DNA of 64,000 nucleotides from Microbacterium commune (GTDB taxonomy: Bacteria; Actinomycetota; Actinomycetes; Actinomycetales; Microbacteriaceae). The stretch is taken from positions 1,763,313 through 1,827,312 of the forward strand of contig NZ_JACSPX010000001.1 in NCBI RefSeq assembly GCF_014836945.1, given 5' to 3'. A program made the translations under genes and the position numbers. The notes under the pieces were generated by a model. It was given only the letters and a program-made list of their open reading frames with translations, had not been told where the DNA came from and did no database searches. Below are positions 16,594-25,277 of this stretch, in pieces (positions within the stretch are counted from its first letter, which is position 1; each line of letters begins with the position of its first letter).

Positions 16594-17664
16594 TCAGGCC
16601 GAGGTCAGGCGCGACAGCTCGGCGACGAACGCGTCGACGTCGGACTCCTGGGTGTCGAACGAGCACATCCAGCGCACCTCGTTGCGCGCGGCATCCCAGT
16701 CGTAGAAGCGGAACTTCTCGCGCAGACGGTCGGCGACGCCGTCGGGCAGCGTCGCGAACACGCCGTTCGACTGCGTGGGCTGCGTGAAGCCGACGCCCTT
16801 GATGCTTCCGTCGGCGATGCCCTGCTCGACCTCGGTGCGCAGCCGCTGAGCCATCGCGTTCGAGTGCCGGGCGTTGCGCAGCCACAGATCCCCCTCGAGC
16901 AGGGCGATCAGCTGCGCCGACACGAAGCGCATCTTCGACGACAGCTGCATGTTGAACTTGCGGCTGTACAGCAGGCCGTCGGCGGCATCCGGATTCAGCA
17001 CCACGATCGCCTCACCGAGCATCGCCCCGTTCTTCGTACCGCCGAAGCTGAGCACGTCGACGCCGGCGTCGGTGGTGAAGGCGCTGAGCGGCACGTCGAG
17101 GGCCGCAGCCGCGTTCGAGATGCGTGCGCCGTCGAGGTGCAGCTTCATCCCGCGATCGTGTGCGTGGTCGGCGAGGGCCTTGATCTCGTCGACCGTGTAG
17201 AGGGTGCCGAGCTCGGTCGACTGGGTGATCGACACCACCAGCGGCTGCGCGCGGTGCTCGTCGCCCCAGCCCCAGGCCTCGCGGTCGACGAGCTCGGGGG
17301 TGAGCTTGCCGTCGTCGGTGGGCACGGTGAGCAGCTTGAAGCCGCCGATGCGCTCGGGGGCACCGCCCTCGTCGACGTTGATGTGCGCCGTGGATGCGGA
17401 GATCACCGCGCCCCAGCGCGGAAGCATCGCCTGCAGGCCGGTGACGTTGGCGCCGGTGCCGTTGAAGACGGGGAACGCCCGCGTCCGCTCGCCGAAGTGC
17501 GAGCGGAACACCTCCTGCAGACGCTCGGTGTACTGGTCTTCGCCGTACGCGATCTGATGTCCGTCGTTCGCTGCCGCGATCGCCGCCAGCACCTCGGGGT
17601 GGATGCCGGAGTAGTTGTCGGATGCGAAGCCGCGGACGGCCGTGTCATGCAGAGTGCTCACCAT
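16594..17664 (-). CDS. ltaE: low-specificity L-threonine aldolase family (beta-eliminating lyase)
   Basis: 356 residues, fold-type I PLP enzyme that splits threonine or allo-threonine to glycine and acetaldehyde. Seen: NYSGIHPEVLAAI at the N-terminus, FNGTGANVTGLQAML, the substrate-side HINVDEGGAPE, the PLP-binding Asp in LHLDGARI and the Schiff-base Lys in LSFGGTKNG. The order and spacing match the actinobacterial members, which differ from E. coli LtaE. The ATG at 17664 is followed by GTG at 17661; TACAGT lies exactly 6 nt before that GTG, so a leaderless start at codon 2 is the better fit to the local pattern. Confidence 0.9.
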   Translation of the reverse strand: MVSTLHDTAVRGFASDNYSGIHPEVLAAIAAANDGHQIAYGEDQYTERLQEVFRSHFGERTRAFPVFNGTGANVTGLQAMLPRWGAVISASTAHINVDEGGAPERIGGFKLLTVPTDDGKLTPELVDREAWGWGDEHRAQPLVVSITQSTELGTLYTVDEIKALADHAHDRGMKLHLDGARISNAAAALDVPLSAFTTDAGVDVLSFGGTKNGAMLGEAIVVLNPDAADGLLYSRKFNMQLSSKMRFVSAQLIALLEGDLWLRNARHSNAMAQRLRTEVEQGIADGSIKGVGFTQPTQSNGVFATLPDGVADRLREKFRFYDWDAARNEVRWMCSFDTQESDVDAFVAELSRLTSA

Positions 17665-17743
17665 CCGACTGTAGTCGTAGGCGGATGCACGGGTCCGGGA
17701 CCCGCACCTGTCGGATGTCGGCGGCCAGGACTACCCTCGATCC

Positions 17744-19096
17744 GTGACCGCAGCCGCGAAGACGAGGGCGTTCGCGAATGTCCTCGTGAACACGCTGATC
17801 GCCAATGTGACGACCAGCTTCCTGTGGTTCGCGCTCACCTTTTGGGTGTACATCGAGACCCGGTCCGTGCTCGCCACCGGCATCATCGGCGGCGCGTACA
17901 TGCTGCTCATCGCCTTCTTCTCGATGGTGTTCGGCACCATCGTCGATCGCTACCGCAAGCACACCGTGATGCTCGTCTCGAGCGTCGTGTCCGCCGTCGC
18001 GTTCGCCGCGGCCGGCGTGCTGTACCTGTGGCAGCCCGAGTCGGCGCTGCTCGACATCGGTCGTCCGTGGTTCTGGGCGTTCGCGCTGATCATCCTGTTG
18101 GGCGGGGTCATCGAGCAGCTGCGCAGCATCGCGCTGTCGACCACGGTGACGCTGCTGATCCCCGTGGAGAAGCACGCCAACGCGAACGGTCTGGTCGGCA
18201 CGGTGCAGGGCATCGCCTTCCTCGTGACGAGCGTGTTCTCGGGGCTGTCGATCGGCTTCCTCGGCATGGGGTGGACGCTGATCATCGCCATCGTCGCGAT
18301 GGCGGCGACCTTCGTGCACCTGCTGTTCGTGCGCATCCCCGAGCAGACGCCGCAGCGCGATCCCGATGCGCCGAGCGCGCTCGACTTCCGCGGCAGCGTG
18401 CGGGCGATCCGCGAGGCGCCGGGGCTGTTCGCGCTGATCGTGTTCTCGACGTTCAACAACCTCATCGGCGGCGTCTACATGGCGTTGATGGATCCATACG
18501 GGCTCACGCTGTTCTCGGCACAGATGTGGGGCATCGCGCTGGCGTTCGCATCCACCGGATTCCTCATCGGCGGCGCGCTGGTCGCGAGGTTCGGACTCGG
18601 CAGACGCCCCGTGCGCACGATGCTGCTCGTCGTCGCGGGCATGGGCGTGCTCGGCGCCGTGTTCATGCTGCGTGAGTGGTGGCCGCTGTTCGTGGTCGGC
18701 ATGTGGGTGTACATGATGATGATCCCGCCGGTCGAGGCGGCCGAGCAGACCGTGATCCAGAAGGTCGTCCCGTACACCAGGCAGGGCCGCGTCTTCGGCG
18801 TCGCGCAGGCGATGGAAGCCGCCGCTGCGCCGGTGACCGCCTTCCTGATCGCGCCGCTGGCGGAGTTCCTGATCATCCCGTACATGCGTGGCGATGAGGG
18901 GCGGATGCGGTGGGGCTGGCTGCTCGGGGAGGGAGAGACGCGCGGCATCGCCCTGATCTGCCTGTTCGCCGGCCTGGTCATGGTGGTCGCGGCGGGGCTG
19001 GCGTTCCTCACGCGCTCCTATCGCCGGCTCACCGAGCTGTACGCCCTGGCGCCGGCGCCGGAGCCGGCGCCGATCGATGCCGACGAGCCGACGTGA
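17744..19096 (+). CDS. MFS transporter
   Basis: 450 residues with about 12 hydrophobic segments, each 18-22 residues, and the MFS loop 2-3 pattern GTIVDRYRKHTVML (G-x3-D-R-x-[RK]). A long cytoplasmic loop with EQTPQRDPDAP separates the two six-helix halves, and the tail is Pro/Glu/Ala-rich. The type resembles the drug/macrolide MFS_3 group (TTSFLWFALTFWVYIETRS opening, WRDLL-like middle), but cargo cannot be assigned. GTG 17744 follows TACCCT by 6 nt and has no ribosome-binding site. It diverges from the aldolase and converges with the SDR. Confidence 0.9.
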   Translation: MTAAAKTRAFANVLVNTLIANVTTSFLWFALTFWVYIETRSVLATGIIGGAYMLLIAFFSMVFGTIVDRYRKHTVMLVSSVVSAVAFAAAGVLYLWQPESALLDIGRPWFWAFALIILLGGVIEQLRSIALSTTVTLLIPVEKHANANGLVGTVQGIAFLVTSVFSGLSIGFLGMGWTLIIAIVAMAATFVHLLFVRIPEQTPQRDPDAPSALDFRGSVRAIREAPGLFALIVFSTFNNLIGGVYMALMDPYGLTLFSAQMWGIALAFASTGFLIGGALVARFGLGRRPVRTMLLVVAGMGVLGAVFMLREWWPLFVVGMWVYMMMIPPVEAAEQTVIQKVVPYTRQGRVFGVAQAMEAAAAPVTAFLIAPLAEFLIIPYMRGDEGRMRWGWLLGEGETRGIALICLFAGLVMVVAAGLAFLTRSYRRLTELYALAPAPEPAPIDADEPT

Positions 19097-19120
19097 CCGG
19101 CGTGCTGAGGCCGCGCACGC

Positions 19121-19762
19121 TCAGCTCAGCGCGATGACCGTGTCGTTCAGCTCCGCGGCATCGCGATCCCACAGGGCGACGACGGCGCGTGCCAGAGCAT
19201 CGGGTTGCAGAGCCCCCTCAGCGCGGAAGACGGCGGATGCCGCCCGCAGCTCGGCGCCGGCATCCCGCGCGGCCTTGGCGTAGCCCTGTGCGACGGCCCG
19301 CGTCCACGCCTCACTCGCGGCTTTCATCGCCGCGTAGTTCGCTCCGCCGGCGAGCGGTCGGGTGACGACGGTGGACGACACGATCGCGAAGCGACCGGCA
19401 TCCGACGCTCTGAGTGGCGCGTCGAAGGCGCGGCTCGTGGCGCGCACCGCCTGCAGGGCTGGCAGCAGCGCGTCGAAGTCCTCGTCGCTCTGCCCCGCGA
19501 GGCCCCCGCCTCCGCGCCAGCCGCCGACCAGCGGGATCACCGCGTCGACGGTGCCCAGCCGCGCCGCCAGCGCGGTCATCTCGACGAAGGAGGTGGCGTC
19601 GGCGATCTCGGTCTGCGCCCCGGCATCCCGCAACGGTGTCAGACGATCCGCCGCGCGACCCGTCGCGATCACCCGCGCTCCGGCGGCGATCAGCGCGGTC
19701 GCGGTGGCCAGGCCGGCGTCGCTGGTGGCGCCGGCGAGGACGACGGTGCGGGTCGCGGTCAT
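19121..19762 (-). CDS. short-chain dehydrogenase/reductase paired with DUF6421
   Basis: 213 residues. Rossmann SDR with an atypical glycine motif GATSDAGLA at 11-19 (family TGxxxGxG), Ser in IVSSTVV and a YAAMK catalytic pair. It is shorter than a classical SDR and lacks the C-terminal substrate loop. GAGGAG lies 7 nt before ATG 19762. The DUF6421 gene ends 63 nt upstream on the same strand, so both probably form one transcript under the Lrp-type regulator at 21341. NAD(P)-dependent oxidoreduction of an unknown substrate is inferred. Confidence 0.88.
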   Translation of the reverse strand: MTATRTVVLAGATSDAGLATATALIAAGARVIATGRAADRLTPLRDAGAQTEIADATSFVEMTALAARLGTVDAVIPLVGGWRGGGGLAGQSDEDFDALLPALQAVRATSRAFDAPLRASDAGRFAIVSSTVVTRPLAGGANYAAMKAASEAWTRAVAQGYAKAARDAGAELRAASAVFRAEGALQPDALARAVVALWDRDAAELNDTVIALS

Positions 19763-19825
19763 GGTTCGCTCCTCGGTGCGAGAGGGGGGCGGGAGGCCAT
19801 CTGCTCCCGCCCCCTCCGATGCGTG

Positions 19826-21268
19826 TCAGTCGTCGGTGCCGCGGATGCCGACGGTCGACTCGATGACCGGCTTCATCTTCTTGTCGAGCGTCTCGAAGAA
19901 CATCGACAGCGGGAACTCGTCATCCAGCACGGCGTCGGTGTACCCCTTCGGCGCCCCGGCGAGGATCTCGTCGGGCAGGCCCCGGGCCCACTGCGATGCC
20001 GGATGCGGGGTGAGCGTGCCGCGCACGAGCTCGTACGCGGCGAGCCAGTGCGCCACCTTCGGACGGTCGATCGAGTGCCAGTACAGGTCGTCGATCGCGT
20101 CTCCCAGGGCGACCACCGCGTCGGGCACGTTGTCCCAGTCGAAGGCGAGAGCGGTGTCGGTCCAGTGCAGCACGCCGCGCTGGTGCAGCCAGGCGAACAG
20201 CAGCTGCCCGCCGACCGCGTCGTAGTTGCGCACCCGGGTGCCGGTGATCGCGAAGCGGAAGATGCGGTCGAAGATGACCGCGTACTGCACGAGGTGCGCG
20301 TAGTCGTGCATCTCCTGCTCGGTCTCGGTGAGGGTCTCGCCGGCCGCGACGCGGGCGTCGAACGCGCGCTCGATCTGCACCGACTCGCGGAAGGCGGTCA
20401 TGTCGCAGCGCATCTCCTCGAGCGAGTAGAGGAAGAACGGCATGCGCTGCTTGATCATGAACGGGTCGAACGGCAGGTCGCCGCGCATGTGGGTGCGGTC
20501 GTGGATGATGTCCCACATCACGAACGTCTTCTCGGTCATCTGCTGGTCGTCGAGCATCGCCTTCGCGCGCTCGGGCAGATCGAGGTTGGTGATCTCCGAT
20601 GCCGCGCGCACGACCCGGCGGTAGCGCGCCGCCTCCCGATCCTGGAAGATCGCGCCCCACGTGAACGAGGGGATCTCGCGCATGGCGACGGTCTCGGGGA
20701 AGAGCACCGCGGAGTTGGTGTCGTAGCCGGGGGTGAAGTCGATCAGGCGCAGCGAGACGAACAGCTTGTTGCCGTAATCGCCGGCCTCGAGCTCGGCGAT
20801 GAACTCGGGCCAGATGGTCTCGACGATCAGCGCCTCGACCAGACGGTCGCTCGAGCCGTTCTGCGTGTACATCGGGAAGACGACGAGGTGACGGATGCCG
20901 TCGACGCGGTGCTGCTGGGGCTGGAACGCCATCAGCGAGTCGAGGAAGTCGGGCACGCCGAAGCCGTCGTCGGCCCAGCGCTCGAAGTCGACGACAAGGG
21001 CGTCGAGGTAGGCCGCGTCGTGCGGGAAGGCGGGGGCGAGAGCCCGGATGCCCGCGACGATCGACGCCACGTGACCGGCCGCAGCGTCGCGGTCGTCGGG
21101 GTTCGGGATGGAGCCGTCCTTGATCTGCAGCGGACGGATCGCGATCGCGGCGTCCTTGAGCAGCGCCCACGCTGCGCTGTGCTCGGCGGTGGAGGCGTCC
21201 TCGACGCGCTCAGCGCGGCGCTCGGGCTCGCCGATGAGGCTCTGAGTGGCGCTGGTGACGATGGACAT
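19826..21268 (-). CDS. DUF6421 family protein (possible metal-dependent enzyme)
   Basis: 480 residues, soluble, no signal peptide. I recognise the DUF6421 family of actinobacteria; its function is not established. Most striking is the segment around 250-290: VMWDIIHDRTHMRGDLPFDPF (His256, Asp257, His260, Asp264) followed by SLEEMRCDM (Glu284, Glu285, Asp289), then HDYAH at 321-325. Clustered His/Asp/Glu of this kind suggests a metal site. ATG 21268 has GGAGG 6 nt upstream; an earlier ATG in the open frame has none and would run through the regulator gene. It is transcribed with the SDR downstream and diverges from an Lrp/AsnC regulator. Confidence 0.9.
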   Translation of the reverse strand: MSIVTSATQSLIGEPERRAERVEDASTAEHSAAWALLKDAAIAIRPLQIKDGSIPNPDDRDAAAGHVASIVAGIRALAPAFPHDAAYLDALVVDFERWADDGFGVPDFLDSLMAFQPQQHRVDGIRHLVVFPMYTQNGSSDRLVEALIVETIWPEFIAELEAGDYGNKLFVSLRLIDFTPGYDTNSAVLFPETVAMREIPSFTWGAIFQDREAARYRRVVRAASEITNLDLPERAKAMLDDQQMTEKTFVMWDIIHDRTHMRGDLPFDPFMIKQRMPFFLYSLEEMRCDMTAFRESVQIERAFDARVAAGETLTETEQEMHDYAHLVQYAVIFDRIFRFAITGTRVRNYDAVGGQLLFAWLHQRGVLHWTDTALAFDWDNVPDAVVALGDAIDDLYWHSIDRPKVAHWLAAYELVRGTLTPHPASQWARGLPDEILAGAPKGYTDAVLDDEFPLSMFFETLDKKMKPVIESTVGIRGTDD

Positions 21269-21291
21269 CGAACCCTCCGATCGGGTGACAG

Positions 21292-21308
21292 GCCGGAAAA
21301 TTTCCGGC
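21292..21308. promoter_or_regulatory. 17-bp palindrome, candidate Lrp/AsnC operator
   Basis: GCCGGAAA-A-TTTCCGGC, a perfect 8-bp palindrome about one base, lies in the 72-nt gap between DUF6421 and the Lrp-type gene. Lrp-family sites usually have an AT-rich centre with dyad symmetry, as here. It would cover the upstream part of the regulator promoter and the leader of DUF6421, so it suits autoregulation and control of the divergent pair. Confidence 0.65.
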
Positions 21309-21340
21309 GATAGACATGTTTCACCTCTATTATTCCACCT

Positions 21341-21790
21341 ATGGATGACTCTGTCGATCATGCGCTCCTCGCCGCCATATCCCGCGACGGGCGAGCAACC
21401 CTCGCGCAGCTCTCCGCGACCGTCGGCCTGTCCACCTCCGCCGTGCAGTCGAGGCTGAAGCGACTCGAGTCGCGCGGAGTGATCGTCGGCTATCAGGCGG
21501 TGCTCGATCCCGAGCAGGTGGGGGCGCCCCTGTCGGCGTTCATCGAGATCACGCCCCTCGACCCGGCCCAGCCCGACAACGCCCCCGAGCTGCTCGAGCA
21601 TCTCAGTGCGATCGAGGCGTGCCATTCGATCGCGGGCGACGCCGCCTACATGCTCTTCGTGCGCGTCGCGTCACCGCGTGCCCTCGAGCAGCTCGTGCGT
21701 GACATCAGGAGCGCGGCGAACGTCCGCACCCGGACGACCGTCGTGCTGCAGACCTTCTACGAGCGCCGGCCGATCGTCACCACCGCCTGA
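21341..21790 (+). CDS. Lrp/AsnC family transcriptional regulator
   Basis: 149 residues: an N-terminal helix-turn-helix (ATLAQLSATVGLSTSAVQSRLKRLESRGVIVGY) and a C-terminal RAM/ActR effector domain (FIEITPL... AYMLFVRVASPRALEQLVRDI), the usual size of the family. Members respond to amino acids. TATTAT lies 7 nt before ATG 21341 and there is no ribosome-binding site, so the mRNA is likely leaderless. It diverges from DUF6421-SDR, with a palindrome between them, and is probably their regulator. Confidence 0.93.
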   Translation: MDDSVDHALLAAISRDGRATLAQLSATVGLSTSAVQSRLKRLESRGVIVGYQAVLDPEQVGAPLSAFIEITPLDPAQPDNAPELLEHLSAIEACHSIAGDAAYMLFVRVASPRALEQLVRDIRSAANVRTRTTVVLQTFYERRPIVTTA

Positions 21791-21834
21791 GCGAGGCGGC
21801 AGCGCGCAGAGACGCGAACAGTAGGATCTCTGCC

Positions 21835-22800
21835 GTGGCAGGTTCCTCCAAGAAGACCAAGAAGCGCGCTCCGCAGCGGCGTCGCAGCACCGGCAACCCG
21901 GCGAAGCGTCCCGTGCTCGCCCTCGAGCCGGTGACCGCTCGGGACTGGATCGGCGCCGCGCGCCTGCGCACCCTGCCGCTCGCGATCGCCCCGGTGGTGC
22001 TCGGCACGGGTGCGGCGCAGACCGTCGACCACCTCTTCCACTGGGCCATCGCGCTCGCCTGCCTCGCCGTCGCCGTGCTGCTGCAGATCGGCGTCAACTT
22101 CGCGAACGACTACAGCGACGGCATCCGCGGTACCGACGCGGAGCGCATCGGCCCCGCCCGCCTGACCGCCTCGGGTCGCGTCCCGGCCAAACGGGTGCTG
22201 CTGGTCGCCCTCGTCTTCTTCGCGCTCGCCGCCGTGGCGGGGCTTGCCGTGATCGTCCGATCCCAGCAGTGGTGGATGCTCGCGGTGGGCGCGCTCTGCA
22301 TCGTCGCCGCCTGGTTCTACACCGGGGGCAAGCGCCCCTACGGCTACAACGCGATGGGTGAACTGTTCGTCTTCGTGTTCTTCGGGCTGGTCGCAACGCT
22401 CGGCACGACGTGGGTGCAGGTGCAGTACCTGCCGACCGTCGCCTGGGTCGTCGCGGTCGCCGCCGGACTGTTCGCGTGCGCCGTGCTGCTCGCCAACAAC
22501 CTGCGCGACATCGATCAGGATCGAGCTGTCGGCAAGCGCACCCTGTCGGTGCTGATCGGCAGGCGCGCCACGCAGGTGCTGTTCACCCTGTTCGTGCTGA
22601 TCCCGTTCGTGCTGGCCGCGTGGATCGCGCTGCTCTATCCGATCGCCTGGCTGGCGATGCTCGCGCTGCTCTCCGGGCTGGTGGCGATCGTGATCGTCTG
22701 GTTCCACCGCGACCCGCGCGAACTCGTCGCCGCGCTCGGACTCACATCGCTCACGGCGCTCGCCTACGCGGGGGTCGTCTACTGGGCACTGGTCGGCTGA
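21835..22800 (+). CDS. menA: 1,4-dihydroxy-2-naphthoate polyprenyltransferase MenA
   Basis: 321 residues, UbiA-type integral membrane prenyltransferase that attaches the polyprenyl chain to DHNA in menaquinone synthesis. The first Asp-rich motif NDYSDGIRGTDAERIGP and the second NNLRDIDQDRAVGKRTL carry the Mg-diphosphate ligands, and eight to nine hydrophobic helices are visible. A basic cytoplasmic tail (KKTKKRAPQRRRS) starts the protein. GTG 21835 follows TAGGAT by 7 nt without a ribosome-binding site. menD follows two genes downstream, supporting the menaquinone role over ubiquinone or heme. Confidence 0.95.
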   Translation: MAGSSKKTKKRAPQRRRSTGNPAKRPVLALEPVTARDWIGAARLRTLPLAIAPVVLGTGAAQTVDHLFHWAIALACLAVAVLLQIGVNFANDYSDGIRGTDAERIGPARLTASGRVPAKRVLLVALVFFALAAVAGLAVIVRSQQWWMLAVGALCIVAAWFYTGGKRPYGYNAMGELFVFVFFGLVATLGTTWVQVQYLPTVAWVVAVAAGLFACAVLLANNLRDIDQDRAVGKRTLSVLIGRRATQVLFTLFVLIPFVLAAWIALLYPIAWLAMLALLSGLVAIVIVWFHRDPRELVAALGLTSLTALAYAGVVYWALVG

Positions 22801-22854
22801 CGCCGGACGGACGGCACGGCCGGTGATCCGGCATCCGCCAGGTCCTCGCCCACG

Positions 22855-23121
22855 TCAGGCGCCGGAGGCCGAGTCCTCCGCGTCTTCGTCGCTCTGACTC
22901 CGGTCCTGATCGCGGTTGCGCTTGGCGTAGATCTCTCGGGATGCCCGCGACAGCGGCGCCCGCAGGAACAGCAGCGAGATGCTCATGCCGATCAGCGCCG
23001 CGAACAGCGCCGCGAGCCACCAGTACTCGCGGAAGACGGGGAACAGCCACAGGATCCCCAGCGGCACGATGAACGCGAGCAGCCGCAGCACGGTGTACAC
23101 GAGGAGAGGTGGCAACTTCAC
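22855..23121 (-). CDS. DUF4229 domain membrane protein
   Basis: 88 residues with two transmembrane segments (VYTVLRLLAFIVPLGILWLF and WWLAALFAALIGMSISLLFL) and a charged tail, matching DUF4229, a small actinobacterial family regularly found next to menaquinone genes. GTG 23121 follows TAGACT by 6 nt with no ribosome-binding site (leaderless layout). It is convergent with menA and divergent from the gene at 23207. Function unknown. Confidence 0.88.
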   Translation of the reverse strand: MKLPPLLVYTVLRLLAFIVPLGILWLFPVFREYWWLAALFAALIGMSISLLFLRAPLSRASREIYAKRNRDQDRSQSDEDAEDSASGA

Positions 23122-23206
23122 GCCGTCAGTCTACGAGCGGGGTCTAGGCACCCGCTGTACGGCGACCGGCCGAACCCGCGCGCTCTGGGAGATCTACACT
23201 GGGAGT

Positions 23207-23548
23207 ATGGCTCGTCTCCTGATCGTCGGCGGTTTTCTGGCTGTCATCTTCTGGGTGTTCAGCATCGTCGACGTGGCGGCGCAGCCCGCCGACCGGCATC
23301 GCGGAGTGTCGAAGGGCACCTGGATCCTGATCGTCGTGCTGCTGCCGGTCATCGGCGGCATCCTCTGGTTCTGGATCGGGCGGCGTCGTCGCGGAGAACG
23401 GGTCAGCGATTTCGTGATGGGCCCCGACGACGATCCGGTGGCTCTGCAGCACATGAGCACGGCCGAGCAGGATGCCCGCATCCGTCAGCTGGAAGAGGAG
23501 CTCGCGCGCCTCGACGATGAAACCGACGGCACGGATCCGCGCTCGTGA
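23207..23548 (+). CDS. PLD nuclease N-terminal-like small membrane protein
   Basis: 113 residues: two membrane segments (LLIVGGFLAVIFWVFSIVDV and WILIVVLLPVIGGILWFWIG) with the polar link typical of the PLDc_N domain (PF13396), then a Glu-rich coiled tail (RIRQLEEELARLDDE). This domain precedes cardiolipin synthases but is common alone in actinobacteria beside men genes. ATG 23207 follows TACACT by 6 nt. It overlaps menD by 4 nt (GTGA), so it is the leader gene of a menD operon. Confidence 0.87.
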   Translation: MARLLIVGGFLAVIFWVFSIVDVAAQPADRHRGVSKGTWILIVVLLPVIGGILWFWIGRRRRGERVSDFVMGPDDDPVALQHMSTAEQDARIRQLEEELARLDDETDGTDPRS

Positions 23549-25236
23549 CGGCCTCGCCGGCGAGCGACGCGGCGGCTGATCTGATCGCCGAGCTCATCGC
23601 GCACGGTGTGCGCGACCTGGTGCTCTCACCCGGCTCGCGCTCCCAGGCCCTCGCCCTCGCGGCGACCGCGCTCGCCCGGAGCGGGGCACTGCGCGTGCAT
23701 GTGCGCATCGACGAGCGGGCGGCCGGATTCACGGCCCTCGGGCTGGCGCGCGAGACAGGTGCTCCGGCGGCCGTGGTCTGCACGTCGGGCACGGCAGCGG
23801 GCAATCTGCTGCCGGCGACCATGGAGGCCTTCCACTCCGGGGTGCCTCTGCTGCTGCTGACCGCCGACCGCCCGCCTGAGCTGCGGGGCGTCGGCGCGAA
23901 CCAGGCGACCATCCAGCCGGGGATCTTCGGCCCGTTCGTGCGCCTGCACATCGATGCCGCCGTGCCCGGACACGCCCGCGGAGGGAGAGCCGCTCTGCCC
24001 TCGCCGACGGCATGGTCTGGGCTCGGCGAGCGAGCCGTGCGCGCAGCGCTCGGTCTCGAGGGTGACGGCCTGGCAGGAGTCCACGGCCCCGTGCACCTGA
24101 ACCTGCCCAGTCGCGAGCCGCTCTCCGCGGCCGCCGACGTCGCAGCGACACCCGGTGAGATGCCGACCCCGGGCGCTGTCGAGCCGGTGCTGCTGTCGCG
24201 CGGGCCCCGAACGGTGGTCGTCGCGGGGGCGGACGCCGGGCCGGATGCCGAGGAGCTGTCGCACGCGGGAGGCTGGCCCCTCATCGCGGAGATCGTCAGC
24301 GGGTCGCGCTTCGGCCGCCTGCTCGTGCACGGGTATCGAGAGCTGCTGCGAGACGAGACGCTCGGGGGCCGCATCCAGCGGGTCGTGGTGTTCGGGCATC
24401 CCACCCTCAGCCGCGAGGTCACCGCGCTGCTCGCGCGACCCGACGTCGAGGTGGTCGCCGTGCGTCGAGGCGGCGAAGCGCTGAACCTGAACGGGCGCAC
24501 GCGCGCCGCGTCGGCGCTGGCCGTCGAGCCAGGCGTCGCGGATCGCGCCTGGCTGGGGGAGTGGATGACGGCCTCGCAGACACGGGTGGTCGACCTGAGC
24601 GCCCCGGCACCCGATCAGAAGGGCCTGTACTCCGACCACAGCGCCGAACGCCTCGACGCGGTGCGCGCCGAGCTCGATGCGGTGCGCAAGCGCGTCGACC
24701 GGCAGATCCTGGTGGATGCCGTCTGGCGCGCCACCTGGCCGCACGATCGGCTCGTGTTCGGGTCGTCGCGTCTCGTGCGCGTGGCGGATCAGGTGCTCGG
24801 CGGCAAGAAGGTTCCGGTGCACGCGAACCGGGGGCTGGCGGGCATCGACGGCACGGTCGCGACGAGCATCGGCATCGCCCTGGCCAGCCAGGCCGATGGG
24901 GCACCGGGCGTGACCCGGGTGCTGCTCGGCGACCTCGCCTTCCTGCACGATGTCGGCGCGCTGCTGCTGCCGGGCGACGAGCCGGCGCCGCGCATCCAGG
25001 TGATCGTCGGCAACGACGGGGGCGGCACGATCTTCGACGGGCTCGAGGTCGCCGCATCCGCAGCGCAGGACGACCTCGATCGTGCGTTCTACACGCCGCA
25101 CCGGGTGCAGCTGGCCGAGCTCGCGGCCGCCTACGGGTGGCAGTACGAGCGGGTGACGACGCGCTCCGCGCTCGATCAGACGCTGACCTCCGCCATCACA
25201 GGACCGCAGATCATCGAGGTGCCGCTCGAGCGCTGA
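23545..25236 (+). CDS. menD: SEPHCHC synthase MenD
   Basis: 563 residues, thiamine-diphosphate enzyme that adds the succinic-semialdehyde unit of 2-oxoglutarate to isochorismate. Seen: the N-terminal substrate loop LSPGSRSQALALAA, the catalytic-Glu region RIDERAAGFTALGLA, CTSGTAAGNLLPA, and the ThDP/Mg motif GNDGGGTIFDGLEV with the expected late position. The size is normal for actinobacterial MenD. GTG start overlaps the previous stop. With menF at 29159 it forms the first two committed steps of menaquinone synthesis. Confidence 0.95.
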   Translation: MTASPASDAAADLIAELIAHGVRDLVLSPGSRSQALALAATALARSGALRVHVRIDERAAGFTALGLARETGAPAAVVCTSGTAAGNLLPATMEAFHSGVPLLLLTADRPPELRGVGANQATIQPGIFGPFVRLHIDAAVPGHARGGRAALPSPTAWSGLGERAVRAALGLEGDGLAGVHGPVHLNLPSREPLSAAADVAATPGEMPTPGAVEPVLLSRGPRTVVVAGADAGPDAEELSHAGGWPLIAEIVSGSRFGRLLVHGYRELLRDETLGGRIQRVVVFGHPTLSREVTALLARPDVEVVAVRRGGEALNLNGRTRAASALAVEPGVADRAWLGEWMTASQTRVVDLSAPAPDQKGLYSDHSAERLDAVRAELDAVRKRVDRQILVDAVWRATWPHDRLVFGSSRLVRVADQVLGGKKVPVHANRGLAGIDGTVATSIGIALASQADGAPGVTRVLLGDLAFLHDVGALLLPGDEPAPRIQVIVGNDGGGTIFDGLEVAASAAQDDLDRAFYTPHRVQLAELAAAYGWQYERVTTRSALDQTLTSAITGPQIIEVPLER

Positions 25237-25248
25237 GCCCGACGGCTG

Positions 25249-25265
25249 CGGCGCGGACCGCGCCG
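25249..25265. terminator. short hairpin between convergent menD and rmuC
   Basis: CGGCGCG-GAC-CGCGCCG, a perfect 7-bp stem with 3-nt loop in the 41-nt gap between the two stops. No T tract on either side, so termination is only possible. Confidence 0.4.
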
Positions 25266-25277
25266 GCCAGTGCCTGG

